Positions 46,907 through 56,406 are shown, numbered from the stretch's first letter. The stretch: 64,000 nt of DNA from Candidatus Gastranaerophilales bacterium (GCA_900768915.1 CAAGEQ010000030.1:1-64000), one strand, 5' to 3'. A program made the numbers and translations. Notes: a model not told the origin generated them from the sequence alone.

Positions 46907-47710
46907 CTATTCATCTAATGATTGATAACCTGTTTTGTGAGATTTTAAAGTAACACCACGTTTTGAAGTTTGAACAAATTCAATCATTTCTTCAACTATA
47001 CTATTAACTTTACCTTCTTCTCTAATTTTTTCGATTGCTTGAGTTGTATTATATTCCGGAGAGATAAGATATTTAAACGCACTACGTGCAACATCAATAT
47101 CAGCCATTGAATAACCTCTTCTTTTAAGAGCAACAACATTCAAACCTCTTGCAACAGGAGGTCTGCCTTCACCTTTAGAGAATGGTAAAATATCTTGTCT
47201 TGCAGCAGAGAAACCACTAATAATAGCCATTTTACCAATTCTAATATTTTGATGGAATACACTCATACCACCAACAAAAGCACCAAATCCAACATGGATA
47301 TGACCACCTAATGTAACAAGGTTTGCTAAAATAACTTCATCTTCTAATACACAATTGTGTGCTACGTGAGAACCAACCATTAATAAACATTTGTTACCAA
47401 TTCTTGTTGTAAAATCACCACAAGCAGCACCTCTATGAATAGTAACATTTTCTTTAATAATTGTACCGTTACCAATAACTACTTTTGTTTCTTCACCTTT
47501 ATAACCTAAATCTTGAGGTTCAGAACCAATTGTTGAAAATGGGCTAATTGTACAATCTTCACCAATTTCTGCATATTCTATGTAAGCATTTGCAATAACT
47601 CTTGTTCTTGCACCAATTTTTACATTTTTACCAATAACGACATTAGGACCTATTATTGCATCTTCAGCAATGATTGCTGATTCATCAATTATTGCAGTTT
47701 TATCAATCAT
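46907..47710 (-). CDS. lpxA: UDP-N-acetylglucosamine acyltransferase
   Basis: First step of lipid A synthesis, acylating UDP-GlcNAc from acyl-ACP. 267 aa. A left-handed beta-helix of hexapeptide repeats (IIAEDAIIGPNVVIGKNVKIG...) is followed by the LpxA-specific HRGAACGDFTTRIG and catalytic His in VGSHVAHNCVLED. GFGAFVGGMSVFHQNIRIG and ARGLNVVALKRRGYSMADI then separate it from LpxD. The helical C-terminal domain is present. Monocistronic here; fabZ and lpxD are not adjacent. Ribosome-binding site GGAGAG. Confidence 0.94.
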   Translation of the reverse strand: MIDKTAIIDESAIIAEDAIIGPNVVIGKNVKIGARTRVIANAYIEYAEIGEDCTISPFSTIGSEPQDLGYKGEETKVVIGNGTIIKENVTIHRGAACGDFTTRIGNKCLLMVGSHVAHNCVLEDEVILANLVTLGGHIHVGFGAFVGGMSVFHQNIRIGKMAIISGFSAARQDILPFSKGEGRPPVARGLNVVALKRRGYSMADIDVARSAFKYLISPEYNTTQAIEKIREEGKVNSIVEEMIEFVQTSKRGVTLKSHKTGYQSLDE

Positions 47711-47828
47711 CTCATCTCTCCATAAATTCTATTCTACAATTTAAGTATAATATAAATAAATAATTTACCCGTTATATTTATATTAATTTAATATCGTGAA
47801 CTTTATGTTAAATTTACAGAGTTAGAAA

Positions 47829-50048
47829 TTAATATTTTTCATTTAAGAATGCTTCAACATTATCCGCTAATTTATCTGATTTATCTGCTAGTTTTTGAGC
47901 AGAATCATAATTTCTTTCTGCATTTGGATTAGCCATTGGATCAGAAAACTTAACTGGATTATTAAAATCTATTTGAGGCACATAATTTCTTGGTACTGTA
48001 TCATATTGACTAATATTTGGATCATTTTGAGTATTTTGAACTGCTGGATTTGTTCCATTGTTATTACCATTATTTACATCAGGACTAACTGGTGGCATAA
48101 ATGGTTGTTGATATTGTCCATCAACTTGAGGTTGATTTGGTTGTTGAACTGGTACAGGAGTTTGACCATTACCGCTCAATTGAGATGGATTTAATGTTTT
48201 AACTTTTTGTTTTATCAAATTTGCATCTGATAATTTATTTAAATCTGTTGTACCTACTGCCATTTCTGCTTGTTGATTAGGAAGCATTCGTGGACCTGGA
48301 TACAATTGTGCTAAATGTTCTGCTTCTTTTGCTTTTTGTTCTTTAATTTCTTCTGGATCATAAGGTTTACCGAAGATTGCAGATGTAACACCTGAGAACA
48401 ATTTATCAACTGCTGCTGCAAATACAAACATATATAAACCGAATCTTAAAGGATAACCTAAACAGTTTCTACCAAAGTTTGGTAATTTTTTACCAAGATT
48501 TTTGAACATAATTGGTAGTTTTTCAGAGAATTTCAAACCTTTAGTACTTTGTCTATACGGAGTATATTGTTCTAAACCAATACCAATGAATTTTGCAAAA
48601 CCTTTCACTGCTTTTGTTAATTTAGATTGATTTGGGACTTTCTTTAATGCTTCAACGGCATCTCTACCTGCTTTATATGCTGCTTCATCAGCAAATGCAC
48701 CTGCTTTTGCTTTTGCATCAAATGCTTTTTTAGCAGTTCTAAATGCTTCAACTTGAGCCTTTGATAAGCCAGTATATTGAAGTCCACCAATCTTGTGCAT
48801 TGCTCCTAATGCTAATGGCATAGATGCAACCCAAGATAATGTTTCTAATAAACCCGCTGCTGCTGTACCAACTTTTTGGTCTTTTGGTGCATTAACAGTA
48901 TTTTTAATACTATCTGATAATGTCCAAGCAATAAACAATGTATTAAATAAACCACCACCAAATGTTAGACCACGCATACCTACTTTTGCCATTTTTGGTA
49001 AGAATTTACCTAATGCAGTTTTTGGAGCATGCATAACCTTTAATTTGTTATAATGTTCTGATAATTTAGGGAAGAATTCCTTACCCTTTTCTAATACTTT
49101 TTCAACTAAAGCAGGATTTGCACCTGGCTCAACTTTCAATGCTTCAAAAGAAGCCCTATTCAAACCTAGTTTTTCAAGTTTTAAAGAATTTAAAATATTT
49201 TCTCTATAACCTGCCTTTAGAGATTTTACAGAGTCAATTCTTGCTTTTAAAACATCTTTCATTGCATCACCTTTAGGTAATGCTTTTAATTGATTTTGTA
49301 ATTTTACAAGTTGTTTATCTAAAGCAGTTTCTCTTGAAGAAATTCTAGTTAGAATGTTTTCATCTCCAAGTTTAGTAAGTTGATACTCCTGAAGTGCTGC
49401 TTCTTTATTCTTCAAGCCACCAAATAAATTTGTTCCGAATTTTTGTTTTAAAGCATTTATTTCATCTTTTGTTGCACCTGCTTCTTTTAATGATTTCGGA
49501 CCATCTTTAATTAATTCATCAATTTTACCAAATGCTTCTTTTGCATCATATTCAGCCTGAGTTTCCATGAATGTTTTTGCCATTCCGTTTTCAGGTTTTG
49601 TAGGTGTTTTATCCATCGCACTAAGCATTGGATGTTTATCTATATAAGTTTGAATATTCTTTTTGATAGATGAAGTATGTGTTTTTAAACTATCAACAAA
49701 ACCATTTTTAACTAATTTTGTATCTGAAATTCTGTCACCAAAACTACCAAGTCTTCCAACTAAACTTTTTTCATATTCACCACCACAAGCTTTATCAAAT
49801 AATTGTGTACCTTTATTCAATGCATACCAAGTAGGTAATAAATAAGCAGCCTTTGTCAAAGGACTTTCTGGTTTTTCTTCATCTGGAACAGGTGACAAAT
49901 GAGGTTGATAAGTATCTGCTGTTGGTGTTTTATCAACAGCATTAGGATTACCTTTGAATGATAGTCTAACATTACTTTGTTGGTTTTTGTTAACACCATT
50001 CAAAGATATTTGATTATTATTGGAGTTATATCTTAAATCCTCAATCAT
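47829..50048 (-). CDS. Large lineage-specific membrane-associated protein
   Basis: 739 aa, no family recognised. Asn-rich N-terminus ending in LSFKGNPNAVD, a motif resembling that of the unknown protein at 15598-17349. Then a long charged helical region (~60-340), hydrophobic segments around 360-420 (GGLFNTLFIAWTLSD, WVASMPLALGAM) and 535-560 (GLYMFVFAAAV). It ends with a Pro/Gln/Asn-rich tail (QQPNQPQVDGQYQQP). The ATG at 50048 with GGGAA upstream is preferred to a TTG further out. It carries the GCAA-N18-CTTTATATAA promoter-like signature. Membrane association is inferred from hydrophobicity; role unknown. Confidence 0.82.
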   Translation of the reverse strand: MIEDLRYNSNNNQISLNGVNKNQQSNVRLSFKGNPNAVDKTPTADTYQPHLSPVPDEEKPESPLTKAAYLLPTWYALNKGTQLFDKACGGEYEKSLVGRLGSFGDRISDTKLVKNGFVDSLKTHTSSIKKNIQTYIDKHPMLSAMDKTPTKPENGMAKTFMETQAEYDAKEAFGKIDELIKDGPKSLKEAGATKDEINALKQKFGTNLFGGLKNKEAALQEYQLTKLGDENILTRISSRETALDKQLVKLQNQLKALPKGDAMKDVLKARIDSVKSLKAGYRENILNSLKLEKLGLNRASFEALKVEPGANPALVEKVLEKGKEFFPKLSEHYNKLKVMHAPKTALGKFLPKMAKVGMRGLTFGGGLFNTLFIAWTLSDSIKNTVNAPKDQKVGTAAAGLLETLSWVASMPLALGAMHKIGGLQYTGLSKAQVEAFRTAKKAFDAKAKAGAFADEAAYKAGRDAVEALKKVPNQSKLTKAVKGFAKFIGIGLEQYTPYRQSTKGLKFSEKLPIMFKNLGKKLPNFGRNCLGYPLRFGLYMFVFAAAVDKLFSGVTSAIFGKPYDPEEIKEQKAKEAEHLAQLYPGPRMLPNQQAEMAVGTTDLNKLSDANLIKQKVKTLNPSQLSGNGQTPVPVQQPNQPQVDGQYQQPFMPPVSPDVNNGNNNGTNPAVQNTQNDPNISQYDTVPRNYVPQIDFNNPVKFSDPMANPNAERNYDSAQKLADKSDKLADNVEAFLNEKY

Positions 50049-50075
50049 AATAATTCCCAATATACTTAACTACAT

Positions 50076-50107
50076 TTATATAAAGATATTTTTTTTAGAA
50101 AAATTGC
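50076..50107 (-). promoter_or_regulatory. Promoter-like signature GCAA-N18-CTTTATATAA (copy B)
   Basis: On the minus strand GCAA (50104-50107), 18 bp, CTTTATATAA (50076-50085), 27 bp before the start codon of the 739-aa gene. Same sequence and spacing as copy A. Confidence 0.5.
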
Positions 50108-50246
50108 TTATTTTTTGAATATTTAATTTTTTCTTTACAAAATTTTACAATCAAATACTTTAAATAAAAAAAATAGGTTTACAAACGTAATATTTGCTTG
50201 ATAAAAATGCTTTATATGTGACAATAAAAATAGAGGTTAGTAATAT

Positions 50247-50870
50247 ATGTCAGACGATAATTTAGTATATCTTTTAGAAAATAAAGTTTATATAAATCTT
50301 ACAAATGGTTGTACTAACGATTGCATTTTCTGCATTCGCAGACTTAAAAATGATGTAGTTGGTGCAGATATGAGATTAAAAAGTGAAAAAATCACAGCAC
50401 AAGATGTAATCGAACAATTAAAAAAACACGAAGACAAAATCAAAAATGGACTAACCTTTTGCGGATATGGTGAACCAACATTAAAATTTGAGATTTTAAA
50501 AGAAGTTGCCAAATATGTAAAAGAAAACTATCCAAACACACATATCAAAATAAATACAAATGGTCATGGTAATATCATCAATAAAAGAAATATCTTACCT
50601 GAAATAAAAGGACTTATTGATGAATTATCAATTAGTTTAAATGCACAAGATGAAAAACTTTATAACGAATTGTGCTTACCAAACGTAAAAAATGCTTATG
50701 AAGAAATGAAGAATTTTGCAAAAGAAGCCGTTAAAGAAGGCTTTGAAACAACAATGTCAATTGTTAGCGGGTATAAAGATTATAACGTTAGAATTGATGA
50801 ATGTGAAAAAATTGCAAAAGAAATTGGAGCCACTTTTAGAAATAGAGAATGGCTTGATAACGGATACTAA
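50247..50870 (+). CDS. Radical SAM protein (TatD-linked type)
   Basis: 207 aa. Cluster motif CTNDCIFC (CxxxCxxC) in a NLTNGCTNDCIFCIRR context, SAM-binding FCGYGEPTLKFE, then INTNGHGN and ELSISLNAQDEKLYNE. The short barrel and this motif spacing resemble the radical SAM proteins often linked to TatD-family nucleases. The assignment is from motif memory and no tatD gene is adjacent here. Substrate unknown. It starts after GAGGTTAG and is followed 34 bp later by the acyl-CoA synthetase. Confidence 0.82.
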   Translation: MSDDNLVYLLENKVYINLTNGCTNDCIFCIRRLKNDVVGADMRLKSEKITAQDVIEQLKKHEDKIKNGLTFCGYGEPTLKFEILKEVAKYVKENYPNTHIKINTNGHGNIINKRNILPEIKGLIDELSISLNAQDEKLYNELCLPNVKNAYEEMKNFAKEAVKEGFETTMSIVSGYKDYNVRIDECEKIAKEIGATFRNREWLDNGY

Positions 50871-50904
50871 TAAAACATTCATATATAAAAAGAAAGGACA
50901 AAAC

Positions 50905-53064
50905 ATGAATAGTTTAGACAAAATCATGAAACCGAAATCAATTGCGGTTATTGGTGCTTCTACAAAAGAACACACTATTGGTTCAGATATTATGAAAAGA
51001 TTACAGGAATATAAATTCAATGGAAATATATATCCTGTTAACCCAAAAGGTGGTATAATCGAAGGATTACAAGCTTACACTAATGTAACTGAAATCCCTG
51101 GCGAAGTTGATTTAGCAATCATTGTAGTAAATGCTAAATTCGTATTATCTACAATTGACCAATGTCACGAAAAGGGCATAAAAGGTCTTTGTATTATTAC
51201 TGCTGGTTTTAAAGAAACTGGCAAAGAAGGTGCTGAATTAGAAAAACAACTTCTTGCTAAAGTTAAAGAATATGGTATGAGATGTGTTGGTCCTAACTGC
51301 TTAGGTGTTGTTAACACTCACTCAGACATTAGAATGGACGGTTGCTTCGCTGAAAGTTTACCAGAAAGAGGAAACATTGGTTTCGTATCTCAATCAGGTG
51401 CTTTAGGCGGCGGTATTTTAAACATCTTAAAAGACTTAAATCTTGGTTTTGCTCAATTCATTTCAATTGGTAACCAAGCAGATGTTAACGCAGAAACTGC
51501 TCTTGAATATTGGGAAAATGAAGAAGACGTTGAACAAATTCTTCTTTATATGGAATCAATCCAAAATCCATCAAACTTCAGAAAATTGGCTTCTAAAATT
51601 ACTAAGAAAAAACCTATCTTAGCATTAAAAGCTGGTCGTTCTGCTGCTGGTGCAAGTGCTGCATCATCACATACAGGTTCATTAGCAGGTGCTGATAAAG
51701 CCGCTGCAGCATTATTAAAACAATCTGGTGTTATCAGAGAATTTTCTTTGAAGAACTTATTTGCAACAGCAAAAGTATTTGCTAACTGCCCTATTCCAAA
51801 TGGTGACAGAGTTGCTATCATTACAAACTCAGGTGGTCCTGGTATCATGGCTACAGATGCTATCTGCGAATACGGTATGCAAATGGCTAAAATTACTGAT
51901 TCAACTAAAGAAAAACTTAGAAGTTTCTTACCATCTGCTGCATCAGTTAAAAACCCTATCGATATGATTGCATCTGCACCTATCGAACACTACAAACAAA
52001 CATTAGAAACAGTTATCGCTGATGAAAACGTTGATATGATTATTACAATCTATCTTCCATTCTTAGGTTTAAAAGATATTGATGTTGCTAAAGCATTAAT
52101 GGAAATCAAGGCTGAACATCCTGAAAAACCTATCATCGGTGTATTCATGACTAAAAATGAATTTTTCACTAAATTATCAGATATGGATGTTAATATGCCA
52201 TTCTTTATGTATGCTGAAGAAGCTGCTGATGGACTTAACAGACTTAATCAACAAAGATTATGGATGGAAAGACCAGAAGGTAAAATTCCTTGCTATGATG
52301 TAGATAGAGAAAAAGCTGAAAGCATTATCAAAAAAGCATTAAGCGAAGGAAGAGCACAACTTACTACATTAGAATCAATCGACGTATTACAAGCATATGG
52401 TATCAGAGCTTGTAAATATGGTTTGGCTACTAATGAAGATGAAGTTGTAAAACTTGGCAATTCAATTGGATACCCAGTTGTTATGAAGATGACATCAAAA
52501 ACAACATCTCACAAAACAGACGTTGGCGGTGTTGTAGTTAATATCAAATCAGAAGAACAATTGAGAAATGAATATAAAGGACTACTTTCAAGACTTGAAG
52601 AAAAAGGATTATTAGAAGGTCTTGAAGGTGTAATCATTCAAGAAATGGTTAAAGGTTCAAGAGAAATGGTTTGCGGTATCGCAACAGATCCTCAATACGG
52701 TCCAATGATGATGTTCGGTTTAGGTGGTGTATTCGTTGAAGTTATGAAAGACGTAACATTCAGAATTGCTCCTCTAACAGATATGGATGCTATGGAAATG
52801 ATTAAATCTGTAAAAGCATACAAATTGTTAGAAGGTGCTAGAGGTACAAAACCTGCACAAATAGACCAAATTCAAGAAACTCTATTGAGATTATCTCAAT
52901 TAGTTAACGATTACAAATTCATCGATGAATTAGATATTAACCCATTGTTAATTTCTGAAACAACTGGTGAAGGTATCGCAGTTGACGGTCGTATCAAAGT
53001 TAGACTTGAAGAAGCAAAAGAAGCATTAGGTTGCGATTGTAGCAAATGCACTTGCTGCTGCTAG
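50905..53064 (+). CDS. ADP-forming acetate/acyl-CoA synthetase (fused alpha-beta)
   Basis: 719 aa. Makes ATP from acyl-CoA, ADP and Pi, typical of anaerobic fermenters. CoA-binding domain: PKSIAVIGASTKEHTIGSDI. Ligase domain: RCVGPNCLGVVNTHSD, FVSQSGALGGGIL, and phospho-His in ASSHTGSLAGADKAA (~254). ATP-grasp domain: GYPVVMKMTSKTTSHKTDVGGV, IIQEMVKGSREMVCGI. The start at 50905 (AAAGGA upstream) is set by homology; the open frame extends upstream only inside the radical SAM gene. Odd: it ends in GCDCSKCTCCC, six Cys in the last ten residues, beyond the usual end of the domain. Confidence 0.93.
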   Translation: MNSLDKIMKPKSIAVIGASTKEHTIGSDIMKRLQEYKFNGNIYPVNPKGGIIEGLQAYTNVTEIPGEVDLAIIVVNAKFVLSTIDQCHEKGIKGLCIITAGFKETGKEGAELEKQLLAKVKEYGMRCVGPNCLGVVNTHSDIRMDGCFAESLPERGNIGFVSQSGALGGGILNILKDLNLGFAQFISIGNQADVNAETALEYWENEEDVEQILLYMESIQNPSNFRKLASKITKKKPILALKAGRSAAGASAASSHTGSLAGADKAAAALLKQSGVIREFSLKNLFATAKVFANCPIPNGDRVAIITNSGGPGIMATDAICEYGMQMAKITDSTKEKLRSFLPSAASVKNPIDMIASAPIEHYKQTLETVIADENVDMIITIYLPFLGLKDIDVAKALMEIKAEHPEKPIIGVFMTKNEFFTKLSDMDVNMPFFMYAEEAADGLNRLNQQRLWMERPEGKIPCYDVDREKAESIIKKALSEGRAQLTTLESIDVLQAYGIRACKYGLATNEDEVVKLGNSIGYPVVMKMTSKTTSHKTDVGGVVVNIKSEEQLRNEYKGLLSRLEEKGLLEGLEGVIIQEMVKGSREMVCGIATDPQYGPMMMFGLGGVFVEVMKDVTFRIAPLTDMDAMEMIKSVKAYKLLEGARGTKPAQIDQIQETLLRLSQLVNDYKFIDELDINPLLISETTGEGIAVDGRIKVRLEEAKEALGCDCSKCTCCC

Positions 53065-53086
53065 GCTATCTTATAGATAAACTATT

Positions 53087-53119
53087 AAAAGGGTGTTTCA
53101 GTCGAAACACCCTTTTTTA
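53087..53119 (+). terminator. Strong intrinsic terminator after acyl-CoA synthetase
   Basis: GGGTGTTTC-AGTC-GAAACACCC stem followed by T6, with an A-run before it; 23 nt after the stop codon. It may also act on the minus strand for purB. Confidence 0.95.
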
Positions 53120-53147
53120 ATAACAAGTATAAATAAAAAATCATTTA

Positions 53148-54443
53148 TTACATCTCAAATTTTTCAAATATTTTATCAACATTTTTAAGATAATCATTCA
53201 TTTGGAAACAATCATCTAATTCATCAGTTGATAAAAATTCTAAAATATCATCATCATGTTCTAGGTTGTATCTAAAATCACCATTATTTTCAAAAGCATC
53301 TAATGCATTTCTTTGAACAATAACATAAGCATCTTCTCTAGTTAAACCTTTTTCAATCAATTCAAGCATAACTCGTTGAGAATAAACAATGCCACCGAAC
53401 AAAAATGTATTTGCTTTCATATTATTTTCTTTAACAACAAGATTTGATAAAACAAAATTAAATCGTTTCAACATAAAATCAATCAACGTTAAAGAATCAG
53501 GGAAGATAATCCTTTCTGCAGAACTATGTGAAATATCACGTTCATGCCAGAGTACAATATTTTCCATCGCAGTATTAACATTGTTTCTAACAACTCTTGC
53601 CAAGCCACACAAATTTTCACACAAAACAGGATTCTTTTTGTGAGGCATTGCAGAAGAACCTTTTTGTTTTTTAGAGAAACCTTCTTCAACCTCTCTAACC
53701 TCAGTCCTTTGTAAATGTCTAATCTCTGTTGCAAATTGTTCAATAACAGATGCTATCAAACCTAATGATTGCATATATCTTGCATGATAATCTCTTGCTA
53801 TAATTTGTGTAGATATTCTAGCAGGTTTAAGTTCTAATTTTTCGCAAACAATTGGTTCTAATTCTATTGGAATATTACTATAAGTACCAACCGGACCTGA
53901 TACTTGTCCAACTCTAATTTCTTCTTGTGCAGACAAGAAATTTTTATAAACACGTTCAATTGTGTCATACATATTCAACAACTTCAATCCAAAAGTCATA
54001 ACTTCTGCATGAATACCGTGAGAACGACCTATACAAGGTGTATGTTTATATTTGATTGCAAGTTGCCTAATAGTATCTAATAAAATATCAAAATCTTGCT
54101 CTATTATATTACCGCTATCTTTTATTTGAAGAGCAAATGCGGTATCAATCACATCAGAACTTGTCATACCTACATGCATATATTTTGACAACTCTTTTCC
54201 CAATGATTGATTAACATTGGTCAAAAATGCTATAACATCATGATGCACTTCTGCTTCAATTTTTGCGATTTTATCAACAGAAAACTTCGCTTTCTTTTTT
54301 ATCTTCGGAATTATATCATCTGGAAAAATTCCTAATTGAACGTAAGCCTCACAAACAGCAATTTCAACTTTCAAATAATACTCAAATTTTGTGTTTAAGT
54401 CCCATATATGTTTCATTTCAGGACAAGAATATCTATCTATCAT
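53148..54443 (-). CDS. purB: Adenylosuccinate lyase
   Basis: Fumarase/aspartase-superfamily enzyme in two steps of purine synthesis. 431 aa. IDRYSCPEMKHIWDLNTKFE at the N-terminus, HVGMTSSDVIDTAFALQ, GRSHGIHAEVMTFGLKL (catalytic His) and the superfamily signature GSSAMPHKKNPVLCE (~264) are intact. The ATG at 54443 has no Shine-Dalgarno; a TATAAT lies only 6 nt before it, so either a leaderless start or read-through from the metallopeptidase gene 19 bp upstream is possible. Confidence 0.95.
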   Translation of the reverse strand: MIDRYSCPEMKHIWDLNTKFEYYLKVEIAVCEAYVQLGIFPDDIIPKIKKKAKFSVDKIAKIEAEVHHDVIAFLTNVNQSLGKELSKYMHVGMTSSDVIDTAFALQIKDSGNIIEQDFDILLDTIRQLAIKYKHTPCIGRSHGIHAEVMTFGLKLLNMYDTIERVYKNFLSAQEEIRVGQVSGPVGTYSNIPIELEPIVCEKLELKPARISTQIIARDYHARYMQSLGLIASVIEQFATEIRHLQRTEVREVEEGFSKKQKGSSAMPHKKNPVLCENLCGLARVVRNNVNTAMENIVLWHERDISHSSAERIIFPDSLTLIDFMLKRFNFVLSNLVVKENNMKANTFLFGGIVYSQRVMLELIEKGLTREDAYVIVQRNALDAFENNGDFRYNLEHDDDILEFLSTDELDDCFQMNDYLKNVDKIFEKFEM

Positions 54444-54462
54444 AAGATAATTATAACATTAA

Positions 54463-55668
54463 TTATTGATTAGATAAATATTCAACTTGTGCCAATGTTC
54501 TTGGCATATTTTTAGTCAATGCTAATGCCCTTGAATGGATATTTTCATCAAAATTTAAAATATCAGTACAATTCAAAACAACATAAGATTCCGCAAAATT
54601 TTCATCTCTCACACGTTGTTCTGCTTCTTCTCTTGTCATTCCTGTTCGCATCATATTTTCTACATTAGTAAATTTTAAGTCAAATAATTTTTCACAACTA
54701 CTTACTGTTGGATTTTTATGAAAGTTATTAACCTCATAATTATACATATTTTGATAATGTTCATTATTAGATTTTAAAGCATTAAAATCTCCAACATTAG
54801 TATTTACATTATGATTTACACCATGACCTAATTCATGAGAAAGAACTAATCCACCAACATCTTTTGAATAAATAAGTTTTCTATTCTCACCGTTATAAAA
54901 ACTTTCTAATGCACCATCAGGAACATCTAAATAGGAAAGTTTTTGTATTTGTTTTGACAATCTAAATAAATCATCACCATCTAAATGTTTAACTTTTGAA
55001 TATAATATTTTACGTTCATCATCTGTTATTGGATTTTTACGTTCTTCAAAAGATTCTATTTCTTCACCATTTTTACCAAATTCCAATGACATTTTACCAA
55101 CTTCTTCATCTGTCATTTTTCGTAAATCAATATTAACAATTTCTCCATTATGTTCGACAGATAAAATATCGCTATTTAAACCTGATACATTATAAACCTC
55201 ACCATTAACTGTTGTTTTCTTTACATCATCAGATATTTTTTCAGTTGATTTATTTTTATTTAGTAAAACTTTACCATTTTTATCTTTAATTAAAATAGTC
55301 ATTTGCTTTACGCTATCATTATTTGATGTTGTTCTATCAACAGTTGTTCCATCAGCGGAAGTTGTCTTTACCTTTTGAATTATTGAACCATTCTCTTGTG
55401 AATAAACAACAGATGTCAAAACATTACCATTTATATCTTTTTCAAAATAATTATTATAATTACTTATTCCTGATGGATTTGATTCAAATTTTGTACTCTT
55501 TAATAAAGGTTGATTATATAAACCTTGTGTTGTTATATAATTATCAATTAAATTTTTGTTTTCAACACAATTTGTCTCAACCTTATCTTTATTAGGTTGA
55601 GTTGATACTAACTGAGTACTTTTTGATGATATTATGTATGGATTATTAATATTAGAAATATTAACCAT
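54463..55668 (-). CDS. Putative zinc metallopeptidase, lineage-specific
   Basis: 401 aa. Residues 1-210 are polar, Asn/Ser/Lys-rich and unassigned. At ~278 LVLSHELGHGVNHNVN carries HExxH, and ~80 residues on FAESYVVLNC supplies a possible third Glu ligand. HExxH plus a distant Glu in this context is reminiscent of the anthrax lethal-factor-like (ATLF/M34) or other gluzincin families; the exact family is unsure. No Sec signal peptide. The only possible early start is the ATG at 55668 (in-frame TAA 12 nt upstream). It lies 2 nt after a -10-like CTTTATACAA, suggesting a leaderless mRNA. Confidence 0.75.
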   Translation of the reverse strand: MVNISNINNPYIISSKSTQLVSTQPNKDKVETNCVENKNLIDNYITTQGLYNQPLLKSTKFESNPSGISNYNNYFEKDINGNVLTSVVYSQENGSIIQKVKTTSADGTTVDRTTSNNDSVKQMTILIKDKNGKVLLNKNKSTEKISDDVKKTTVNGEVYNVSGLNSDILSVEHNGEIVNIDLRKMTDEEVGKMSLEFGKNGEEIESFEERKNPITDDERKILYSKVKHLDGDDLFRLSKQIQKLSYLDVPDGALESFYNGENRKLIYSKDVGGLVLSHELGHGVNHNVNTNVGDFNALKSNNEHYQNMYNYEVNNFHKNPTVSSCEKLFDLKFTNVENMMRTGMTREEAEQRVRDENFAESYVVLNCTDILNFDENIHSRALALTKNMPRTLAQVEYLSNQ

Positions 55669-55670
55669 AT

Positions 55671-55702
55671 TTGTATAAAGTTAAAAGAATCGTAATATTT
55701 GC
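55671..55702 (-). promoter_or_regulatory. Promoter-like signature GCAA-N18-CTTTATACAA (copy C)
   Basis: On the minus strand GCAA (55699-55702), 18 bp, CTTTATACAA (55671-55680), ending 2 nt before the metallopeptidase ATG. Same spacing as copies A and B, with one base changed. Confidence 0.5.
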
Positions 55703-55720
55703 TAATTATAATATTTCTTA

Positions 55721-56371
55721 TTACAATGTTTTTACAATACTAATGATATCATCTACTGTTATATCACTATTAATTTCTTTCAAAGTAACAATAGTAGAAA
55801 AATCCGTATTTTCATGAAAAATTTTATCAATTAAGTTTTTGTCATAATCTAATAAAATTGAACCGTGTTGTAAAATATAACCGTTTTTTCGGCATTGTGC
55901 AGACCCAATAAATTTTCTACCACCAAAACATAAATCTGCCCCAGTAGAAACTGACATACAATAATTATCCCTTGTAATATGACGTTCTAATCCACCTATA
56001 GTTAATTTAATTCCTAATTTTTCAAATATATCAATTAAAATACCAGAAATTTGTTTATATGATTCAGTAATATTTTCACCATTTTCTAATTCTGAAACAG
56101 GTATAACATAACTATATGTCAATTCTTTATCATGGAATAATGCCCTACCACCAGTCAAACGTCTTACACAATCAACACCATATTTTTTTAACAAATTATA
56201 ATCAATAAAATCATCTTTTTGGTTTCGTCCTAATGAAACACATGCAGGACTCCAACCATAAAATCTAAAAACAGCCTCTTTTCTATTCAAACGAATTGAC
56301 TCTTCTAATATTTCAGAATCAATATCCATATTTTTTTGACCATTAAAAATATTATAATCAACAATTTTCAT
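55721..56371 (-). CDS. LipM/LplA-family lipoyl or octanoyl transferase
   Basis: 216 aa of the biotin/lipoate ligase fold: FRFYGWSPACVSLGRNQ, VDCVRRLTGGRALFHDKELTYS and KFIGSAQCRKNGYILQHGSILLD are typical. A Cys at NYCMSVSTGADL sits where the catalytic Cys of octanoyltransferase LipM lies, which favours LipM over an ATP-dependent LplA ligase; the C-terminal LplA accessory domain is absent. It would load octanoate on lipoyl domains such as GcvH. The start at 56371 follows homology; a longer frame needs a TTG and no Shine-Dalgarno is seen. It lies 35 bp after the coiled-coil gene. Confidence 0.85.
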   Translation of the reverse strand: MKIVDYNIFNGQKNMDIDSEILEESIRLNRKEAVFRFYGWSPACVSLGRNQKDDFIDYNLLKKYGVDCVRRLTGGRALFHDKELTYSYVIPVSELENGENITESYKQISGILIDIFEKLGIKLTIGGLERHITRDNYCMSVSTGADLCFGGRKFIGSAQCRKNGYILQHGSILLDYDKNLIDKIFHENTDFSTIVTLKEINSDITVDDIISIVKTL

Positions 56372-56406
56372 AGTTAGATTATAAAACAAAACATAAGAAT
56401 AATTAA

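Noticed and set aside
47895..48194. Long open frame antisense to the 739-aa gene
   Set aside because: Trp/Ile-rich low-complexity product, a mirror of the Pro/Gln/Asn-rich tail; no ribosome-binding site.
50716..50904. Upstream extension of the acyl-CoA synthetase frame
   Set aside because: It only overlaps the radical SAM gene in another frame; homology and AAAGGA place the start at 50905.
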